Origin: Apostichopus japonicus
Taxonomy: Eukaryota > Echinodermata > Holothuroidea > Aspidochirotida > Stichopodidae
Reading direction: 5' to 3'
DNA: 64,000 nt
NCBI RefSeq assembly: GCF_037975245.1
Contig: NC_092572.1
Coordinates: 6,961,501 to 7,025,500, forward strand
Shown: piece after piece, positions 46,686-57,408 of the stretch
How the letters are laid out: each line of letters begins with the position of its first letter
How positions within the stretch are numbered: position 1 is the first letter of the stretch
The notes under the pieces: generated by a model
What the model was told of the DNA's origin: nothing
The model's database searches: none
The model's input: the letters and a program-made list of their open reading frames with translations, nothing else
Position numbers and translations under genes: made by a program

Positions 46686-49600
46686 TAAGAAAAAAAAACT
46701 GTTTAGCTATACCTAGTTTCTGAATGGGTATTGAATATATATAAATATACATATATATTTATATTTATATATATATATATTGTCTCCTTTTGCAGCCCCT
46801 GGGCCCGTGAGAGACTTCCACGTTGATACCATATCACATGATTCTGTGTCTGTTACTTGGCAACGACCGCAGAATGAGAATGGTCTGATTCGATATTACA
46901 ACATCTCAGCTGCCAGATCTCAACCAGGGACCAGTCTATCAGACGTAAAAGTCGAACAGGTGGATCCTAACGAGAGCAGTTACTTAATGACTAACCTCCA
47001 ACCAGCAACCGATTACGTCATATCCATCAGTGCGGTGACGATACTATCGGGTCCAGTGGAATCACAGTCAGTCACGACCAAAGAGTGGTGTAAATGGTTT
47101 TACTTGTTCTTAATTATAATAGTGTAATAGTATAGTACCTTATAGTATTGTATAGTATAGTACAGGTATACACCTTGCTGTATATTGCCTAATACAGTGT
47201 TAGCATGCTGTAATTCACAGACACTCTGTTTAAAGTACACATCGCATTCGGTAATCAACAGTGTTGTAGTACTCGAGTATACTTGGTGAAAATACCCGGT
47301 ACTATAGCATTCGAGTACAGGTACTCGTCATTCAGTCCTGGGAGGTGCATGATAAAGTAATCGTACTTGGTACTCGCTAAGGACGTGTACTTCAAGAGTA
47401 CTTGTATTAACTAAAAGCCGACGTGCTAACAGGAAGCCTCGCCATTTTTCTTGTTTTTGCATGCTATATTCTATATGCTATATTCAGAACTCCGTATAAT
47501 AGCTCTATAATATGAGAATAAATGCGTGATGAACTTGCATATATATATATATATATATATTGTCTCCTTTTGCAGCCCCTGGGCCCGTGAGAGACTTCCA
47601 CATCGATACCATATCACATGATTCTGTGTCTGTTACTTGGCAACGACCGCTGATTGAGAATGGTCTGATACGATATTATAATATCTCGGCTGCCAAGTCT
47701 CAACCAGGGACCAGTCTATCAGACGTAAAAGTCGAACAGGTGGATCCTAACGAGAGCAGTTACAAATTGACTAACCTCCAACCAGCAACCGATTACGTCA
47801 TATCCATCGGTGCGGTGACGGTGCTACCGGGTCCAGTGGAATCACAGTCAGTCACGACCAAAGAGTGGTGTAAATGGTTTTACTTTTTCTTAATTACAAT
47901 AGTGTTATAGTATATTACAGTATAATATAGTGTAGTATACAAACAATGAATGGTATAGGTGCAATAGTGCAAATATTTCACGAGTTGAAAGATGGAATGT
48001 TCCATTTAACCAGGCGAATCCGAGTTGAATGGAACAAATTACATCTTTCAACGAATGGAAACCATTCATTTTTTGTTTTACACAGCACCTTCAAAATTGG
48101 ATATATTTGGATGTAAAATGCACTCATGCAACAGATTGCATGCAATCAACGAGCAATTGACCAATCAAATGACCAGAATACAATTAGGTGTTGTATAATA
48201 TAGTATAGCATACCAATAGTATAGTATAGTTTGGCATACTAATAGTATAGTATGGTATAAGACAATAGTATAATATCATAGTAGAATAGTATAGTGTATA
48301 ATGGTTCAGAGCAACGGTATTGAGCACTTTCGATATATGCTATATATTGTAACGCTACTGGTCCCTTTTGGTGTGGTCGGTCTTTGCCGGGATCCCTGAT
48401 CAGTCCATGTATGCAGCTTTTCTAGGAGGCATTTGTCCTTTACTGATTCCTTGCTCGTTACCAGCTAGTAACAACCCAACGCCAATTAAAAATAACGCTA
48501 ACTTTATCACACAAATCGAAATAAATTAGATTTACACGACTTCTCGCCTCGTCGCCCTGTACGTCAGTGAATCTACACGTGGAAGGTGCCATCTTGGGCT
48601 AATTGTCTGCGAAGGGGAGATGGACAGTTGCCACGCCTAAAATCATGACGTTTGCCTAATTCACTGCTAATAATCACGCACATATGGGAGACTAGTGACC
48701 AATCAGAGTGCTTCGCGCGGGGAAATCCCCGCAGGAAGGAAGCTTGGGTAAATTCCATACGCATGGGCATGGGTGATCATCTGGCCTACTGCCAAAAAAT
48801 CATAAATAATTAATTGGCTGATGCATACAAGCTGAGCGAGAGAGTAAACAACGAGGGATGGAGACCGCTGTCTCGATACAATATTATGGGCATGTATTCT
48901 AAAAGTATTAATAAAACGGTTCTATCAAATTTGTTCTTTCTTGATTTCTATTTATTTTATTTTTTGAACCAACCAGCAGGACTCCAGAGAGAGTGGAACC
49001 GAGTCTTACACAGCACCTCCACCCGTCTCATAAACATCCTCACCAAACACTGACAATCGTCCTTAGATAGCCTCAACGATGATATCTTGAGACTGAAGCT
49101 TGAATTACAGTCATGCTGCACCGATGACGAATGAACTCAGTACACTAACACAATTAATTTGTGTTTGTCTCAGCAGAACATTGAACTCACAGAAAGAAGA
49201 AAATGGTTGACCTTCAGAAAAGACGCGAACGTACCGCTTGCAACCGTTTTAGGAGGCCCCAGACTCCACCTGAGTCTGAGCCACCATCCTCAACTGCAGT
49301 TGTTAACTTATCTTCTTCTACTCTTACCAGTGCAGACCTTAGGCTTCTCTCCAAAGGACTCAACTTCTGTCCTACTCCTCCATCATTTGACCAAGCGGAA
49401 CTGAGCCAAGATGTTACTCATTTCTTTCGCAGAATTCGCCTTCGTGAGTTTTTCCTAGATGAACCTCCTACTGAACGGGTACCCTTCTACAAGAAAAGTT
49501 CTTGGATGCCTTCTAAGAACAGAGTACTCCCTGTTTTAGAAGCTTACACATGTCGTCAGCTCAGAGGCTAACCAGTCAAACTCTCCTCTCCGCAGAACAC

Positions 49601-52600
49601 ACGGCAACCTTCCAAGAGATGAGCGTACGGCACTCTCCCCACTGATGTCTCCCGGTGACATTATCATCAAGCCAGCCGACAAAGGTTCTGCAGTTGTCAT
49701 CCAGGATCGACAGGATTACATCAAAGAAGCTATGCGTCATCTCTCCAACAGCGATATTTACACTCTTCTTGATTCTGATCCCACAGTTATTTTCTCCCAG
49801 CAGATAAAACAGACCATCACTGATTTGTACCAGCGGAACCAGATCTCTAAGAAGGTTGTTTCTTTCCTCCCTTCCACAGACTGTAAGGCAGCCAGGTTTT
49901 ATCTCCTGCCCAAATTTCACAAGCCTGGTAACCCTGGTAGGCCTATCATCTCAGGCAATGGGTCCCCAACCGAGAAGATATCCTTGTTTGTCGACCACTT
50001 CATCAAACCTACCTGTTCCTCAGATTAATTCTTATATCCATGACACTCCAGATTTCCTCAGTAAACTTGAAGATATTAAGAAGCAAATCCCCAGTACAGC
50101 CATTATCGATACTTTCGACGTCGCCTCTCTTTACACTAACATTCTTCGTGCTGAAGGTATCGCAGCAACATGTGCAGCCCTGTCTAAGAAGGTCCACCCT
50201 TGTCCACCCATCTCTGACATCAAAGTTCTCATGCAACAGGTTCTCACCAAAAAACAACTTCATATTCATGGAAGAGCATTACCTTCAAAGACACGGGACT
50301 GCCATGGGAACCAGGATGGCTCCTTCCTATGCATGCCTGTTTATTTGTAACCTTGAAGAACGCATGCTAAGTACAGCTCCCTGCCGTCCTCTTATCTGGT
50401 GGCGCTACATTGATAACATTTTTTCGTTTGGACCAGTGATGAGGATAGCCTGCTCACTTTCATCAATCACATCAATTCTTTCCACAGCACCTTAAAATTC
50501 ACCTCTGATTACTCTCACCAACAGGTTAACTTCCTCGATGTGACTGTTCGCAAGGAACACGGTTCTCTTTCTACAGACTTATACACCAAGCCCGCAGACA
50601 CACACCAGTATCTCCATTCTTCAAACTGCCATCCCCGTCACTTTAAGTCTGGAATTGCCTACAGTCAAGCACTTCGGCTTCGTCGCATTTGCTCTAACAA
50701 TTCCTCTTTCATTCGCCATACAGATGCTTTAGTAAAGCATCTTACTTCCAGGGCCATAGTGCCAGAAGGATGTGTGCAGCCATTCAGAGAGTCCGCTCCC
50801 TTTCCAGATCATCTACTTTGGCAATGAAGGACAAAAAGGGACGAGATTGCGACAACAAGCTGCCCCTGGTTGTTCCTTTCCCCCTCTTCAGAAAATCACC
50901 TCTAACAACCACAATTTTCTCCTCACTTCAGATAGACTCCAACCAGCCGTCCTTGAAAAATCCACCCTCGCCTACAAACGTCCACGCAACCTACGAGACC
51001 TTCTTGTGCGTGCTGCTGTTCCACCTCTAACTTCTAATTCCTCACCCATTCAGCATGGTGCTTTCAAATGTGATCGTACTTCCAGATGCATCGTCTGCAG
51101 CCAACACATTGTTGAATCCAACTCCATCACCAGCCACAGCATGCAACTCACACACAAGACTAAGGGTCACATCACTTGCACTACCAACAATGTCATCTAT
51201 CTAATCTCCTATAGAGATTGCGGCATCCAGTATGTTGGCGAAACCAAAACCACTCCACAACTTTCTGTCTTTGTCCCTCTCCAGTTTATCTCCTACCTCT
51301 TCTCTTCCCTGAAGCTTTCTTCTCTCCATCCCTTGTCGACTTATAATCCCTTTTCATCCATAGTATTGTGTTCACAATGCTCATTGACCTGTCTGTATTC
51401 TGCGCATTTTTTTTTGTTCCTTCTGTTACTGTACTGTGACTTGTCATTTAGCCTCTGAAGAAGATCCTGCTAGGATCGAAACGTCAGGTCAACTTACTTT
51501 TATATATTTATTTTATTATATTTATTTCTTATTTGATTTACTTCTTTATTTTTAATCTGCTTATTCCATAAGGTGGCATTATCCGTCTAATACAATGAAA
51601 ATAATATGATGGAAAGTCTTAAACCATTTTATCATCATATAGGCTATGAAGGTAGACCGGGGAGAGGCAATGTGCTGGGAGGGTAGCATGGGGAAGGGTA
51701 AGTGCCATTGGGGAACAGGTTAGTGCCGTGGTATGTGAGGCTACTCAAGTTCTCTTTCTGGTGGTATGTCTCGTAATTTAAAGTGGCCGAATACACAGGT
51801 TTTTTACTGTTTGTAGATCCATCTGCTGCTCCAACAAATATACGGGGTGAGTCAAGCGAAACAACTCTCACATTCACCTTCGATGAGATTACCGAATCAG
51901 AACGAAACGGAGTCATTCGAATGTACGAAACCAAGCTCCAAGACTCTACGGTAACAAGTAGTGACGTGCCACCAGTCACGCACAACGTTACCCGAGAAAG
52001 GGTAATGTTTGATAAACTAAAGGATGGAACACCGTACATCTTCAATGTGAGAGGATATACATCCGTTGGTCCAGGAGTTTGGAGTAACGATGTTATAGCC
52101 AGTACGGTGCCAGGTAATTTCATATCACTTTGAATCACTTTTGAGTTTTATTTCTAATAGTTTTTGAATACCTATTGTAACGATGAATGTCTATATAGCC
52201 TACATCTGTATTTAATTAGTTTTATTTAACTCTCTCCTCGTTTTCCAGTTTTAAGAGTTATTGCAGTTATGCAAAATTATTGTATGACCGTTGAGCATGA
52301 TGTGTCAGTGATCACAACTTGGGTTACCGCGTTATTAACGGTCACATATTTGAACGTAATGAAAACTATGGGACAAAAATCAGGATTTTAATTGTTTTAC
52401 AAATTTAGCGTTTGGAAATTAAGAAAAAAAAATGTTTTGCTATACCTAATTTCTTGATGGGTATTGAATACATATAAATATACATATATATTGATACATG
52501 TATATATAAATTGTCTCCTTATGCAGGCCCTGGTCCCGTGAGAGAACTTGATGTTCATACCATATCGCATGACTCAGTGTCGGTTACTTGGCAACGACCG

Positions 52601-55600
52601 CAGAATGACAGTGGTCTGATACGGTATTACAATATCTCAGCTGCCAAGTCTCAACCAGGGACCAGTCTAGCAGACGTAAAAGTCGAACGGGTGGATCCTA
52701 ACAAAAGCAGTTACTCAGTGACTAACCTCCAACCAGCAACCGATTACGTCATATCCATCGGTGCGGTGACGATGCTAACGGGTCCAGTGGAATCACAGTC
52801 AGTCACTACCAAAGAGTGGTGTAAATGGTTTTACTTTTTCTTAATTATAGTAGTGTAATAGTCTAGTCTAGCCTAGTAAAGTCTAGTCTAGTCTAAGCTA
52901 ATCTAGTCTAGTGTAGTTTAGTGTAATCTAGTGTAATACAGTTTAGTGTATACAGTACAGTACATGGAAGTACAGTACAGTACCGTACAGAACAGAATAG
53001 TATAGTGCAGTACAGTACAGTGCAGTATAGCATACTAGTAGTATAGTATAAGGCAATAGTATAAGACAATAGTATAAGACAATAGTATAAAAGTGCGGTA
53101 TAATATCAAAATAGAATTTAGTATAGTGTTATTTTCAAAGCAACGGTATGAAACACGTCCGATATTTGCTATATGTTATGGCCATTCGTTCTAAAAATAT
53201 TTATTAAAACGGTTGTTTCACATATTATTACTTTCTAAATTTACACCTCTCTTCTCACTTTACTGGAATATGCCATGGTTACCGAAAAATAACAATGATA
53301 TACTAGTCAGGCTCACTATGTTCAGAATTATAAATTCGTTGGAATTTTTGGGAGATTTGCAAATCTATACATTTTTGGAAACTGTATAGTGTCATCATCA
53401 ATGATCATCAATGATGTATAGTGTAACAAGCAGAAAACCAATGTTTACCATTTGCCGGACACATATATGGCGGCTATCTTTTAACGGCTAAACCTACATT
53501 TGTAGGGGCAAGGAATCTAGTGGTACCAAGTACAATAAGCTAAACGTAACAACACCGCGGTCATCTTGGATTTTCAAAATGGCCGCCTTAAGAATGGGCG
53601 TTTCTCAGTATCTCAACTTCTAGGTGACATAGAGTCCTGGTTTTAACGGCTAAACGAGTTCGAGCTATCAACTCGCCCTACCACTTGTTTTGAAGCCATT
53701 GAAATTATCTAGGTCTTAGTATATTTTAGGCAGTCATAGGTGCCCAAATTTGGAAATGTGGAACTAAATACCGGGATGCATCATCATAACAAGGCAGATC
53801 CTGAAATGCGACCACTACAAGCGCGCTCTCCGTGCCCACATATACTCATATGTAGCACTTTATGAGATGGCACTGGAGGAATTCTTCACAGACAACCCAC
53901 AACTGAAAGACGCCTGTTTGGAAGTAACGGAGGAAGTAGAAGCTGCCTGCACGGAAGGGGAGAAATGTACGAAGGCCGAATCCCTGAAAGAAGCCAACAC
54001 CACGCTCCTTCAAGCCATGACCACTGCTGACAGACATTCAAGGACTGGGAGACTGATAGATCGAAGAATGCCATGTTCAAATCAATGATGAACTACATAC
54101 ACCGAGTAGAGACGGTCCTGTTCTTCGTGGCAGCATTCAGGAATGCTGACCTTGCGCTCCATCTCGAAGCTGGAGAAGCACTGAGCAAGATGTTCTTTGC
54201 TATGGACCGAATCAAGTACAAGCGACTCTGGCCCCGATACATCGCAGACATGTATGACCTGAGAACCAACCACCCCAACACCTGGAAGGAACTGGAAGCT
54301 GGTAACATATTCGTCACCAAGAACGAGATCCCGTTGGTATCTGTTGGAGCAGGCCACGCATGCGAACATCTGAACAAGCAGATGAAGGTTCGTGCTGGAC
54401 ATTGGCATCTCCAACAACGCCAACGCCAACGCCAACGCCGGACAGAGGTTCTTCATGGCGGCACCAGAACTGTCGTGCCTGTCAAATGAGTTCAGAAGTC
54501 AGTTTGATGCGGAAGTTGGCAAGGCCACAGAGCACCATGACCTTGGACCAAGTGCAGTCAAGAGGGATCATGACGCAATCGACAAAATCAAGGCTGCGCT
54601 CCTGGGTCATGGCAATCCATTTGCCACCGGAGGTGACCAGCTACACAATCTTATCACTCATGCCTACATTCCAGACGAGTACGTGCCACAGATCATGAAC
54701 ATTGACGCCACTGGGCAGAAGTTGTATAAAGAGAACGTGTCAGAGCGAATCAATGGGGACGTCAGCTGTGGGCACTAGTGAAGGAACAGAACAACAAGAT
54801 ATCTGGCAACAAGAAAGCCAGTGTGAAACTCTGTGACAAGACTGTAGACCTGAAGGAGACCAAGGATCTCTACGGAAGGCTAATGGTCCTTGCCAGCTCC
54901 AACCGAGACATTGATCTGAAACAAGCCATCGGGAACTACGAGTTCACGTTGACACCGAGGGCACTGTTCGCGCCAAACCGAGTAATGCTGCCATGCACTG
55001 ACAAGTCAAAGTTGATCCACCTCCTTGAGAAGTTGGGAACAGCAGAACCACCCGATGACGATCAGCAGCAGTTGCAAGATGCAAGTGGTCTGCAGCGCGA
55101 CGCAGTGGATTCTGAAACCATTGACTTCACACACACTGAGGGTGACACAAATCGCAAGATCGCACTGGTGGACGGTATGGTGGTCGTGCAGAAGCTGACA
55201 AAGAAACCAGCCACGGTAGTGACAGTCAAGGACCTTAGTGAATGCTTCAATGCCAGACTGATGTCTCTGAGAAGAGACTGTGATGAGATCATTCTGATGT
55301 TTGATACTTACAAGGCTGACACCCGGAGAGTACCACAAGAGAAAAACGGAGACAAGGGAAGGATCCGGTCCAATATCAGATCAGAGATGGCACCAGCATC
55401 AAACACATCCCGATGAGCCGGATCCTTTCCGATGACAAGACGAAGGCAGATCTGATTGAGTATCCGGCAGTAAGAACCCTGGAGTACAACAAAGACTCGT
55501 CCAAGTTGGTCATCACATCGGCCTCAGGACATACTACAGGCAACAACGCACTGCCCTGAGGACAACAACCATGAAGAGGCGGACACACTGCTGATCCACC

Positions 55601-57371
55601 AGGCAGTGCTGGCATCACAGCGCAACCCACCTGATGCAGAGTTAGTTGTCTTTTTTCCAGACACAGATGTCCTGGTGCTGGTCATAGCCAATAATGACCT
55701 GCTGCTGAGGAAAACGTTCATGTCGGTGGCCTCCGGAGTGATCCAAGTGCAACCAGTATGGACAGCTCTAGGTCCAGAAAAAGCAAAGGCTTTGCCAGCC
55801 TTCCACGCATTTTCGGGGGCAGAAAACACTGGGAGGTTCTCTCGTATAGGCAAGGCAACCTGGCTGCAAGTCTACCTAAAAGCAGACGGAGAAGTCGTCA
55901 AGGCTTTGCAGATGCTTTCAGATGCCACTGAAGTCACCGACGACCTGCTCTCTAGGTTGGCTGCATTAGTTTCTGCTGCATACTCACCAAAGGGCTTGCA
56001 GATTGCAAGCATCCCCGAGCTGCGATGGCATCTGTTCTGCAAGCATATGGCTGACAGTGACAAGCTGCCTCCCACCCCCGGTGCTCTCAAGCAGCACATC
56101 CTCCGAGTCCAGAGCCTAAACATAGTATGGGGTCAGACAAGCGTTGCTCAGCAGCAGTTCCTGGATTCTCTGAAGCACGGCTAGTACAAAGATACAAGTG
56201 GTCAGGTTAAGCCACTCACTACTGAGGTGCTCCCAGCCCCCAAGGCCATCATCAAGATGATGAGATGCCAGTGCAGAGCCGACTGTTCTACAGCTCGATG
56301 TTCTTGCAGGTTTAATAACCTATCGTGTACAGACCTCTGCCAGTGCGGCACTCAGTGTCAGAATGATGATGACTCTAGGAATGACATATTGTTGGCTAGT
56401 GACCATGATGATGATGAGTGAGAGTACTAGCTGAAGATCATGATGATGGTCCCTGCCCTTGAAGTTTAATGATAAACAATTATCATCGTCGGAAGTGTAA
56501 TCTCTTAGTCATTCAGATCATCTACTATCATCTACATCTGTTATCATGTTTAGCCTATTGCACTTGGTGTCAATGGATTCCTCACCCCTACAAATGTAGT
56601 TTACCCGTTAAAATCAGGACTCTGGGTCCCCTAGATGTTGAGATATTGAGAAACATCCATTTTTAAAGCGGCCAATTTGAAAATCCAAGATAGCCGCCAT
56701 ATATGCGTCCGGCAAATAGTAAACATTGGTCTTCGGATTGCTTACACTACACAGTTTCCAAAAATGTATAGGTTTGCAAATCTTCCGAAAAATCCAACGA
56801 AATAACATAATGAGCCTGACTATACTGGTAAGGCTTATTTTCTGGTGGTATGTCTGGAAATTTAAAGTGGCCTAATATTCAGGTTTTATACTGTTTGTAG
56901 ATCCATCTGCTGCTCCAACAAATATACGGAATGAGTCAAGCGAAACAACTCTCACTTTCAACTTCGATGAGATTGCCGAGTCAGAACGAAACGGAGTCAT
57001 TCGAATGTACGAAACCAAGCTTCAAGACTCTACGGTAACAAGTAGTGACGTGCCACCAATCACGAAAAACGTTACCCGAGAAATGGTAATGTTTGATAAA
57101 CTGAAGGACGGAACAGAGTACATCTTCATTGTGAGAGGATATACATCCGTTGGTCCAGGAGTTTGGAGTAACGATGTTATAGCCAGTACGAAGCCAGGTA
57201 ATTTTAAATCACTTTGAATCACTTTTAAGTTTCATTTCGTTTTTGAATAACTATTGTAACGATGAATGTCTATATAGCCTTCATGTGTATTTAATTATAT
57301 TTTTTTAATTCTCTCCTCGGTTTCCAGTTTTAAGGGTCATTGCAATTATACTATATGTAGTATAGCAGCTG

Positions 57372-57408
<37 letters not shown>

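Larger units (their letters stand above)
44814..46795. other. Intron before the FN3 A/B array
   Basis: The intron contains a tRNA-derived SINE, a partial MITE, a TTAA MITE and, just before the next exon, a (TA)n tract (about 46649-46682). The segment from about 46350 onward is duplicated upstream of the next A exon (47165-47575). Confidence 0.6.
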
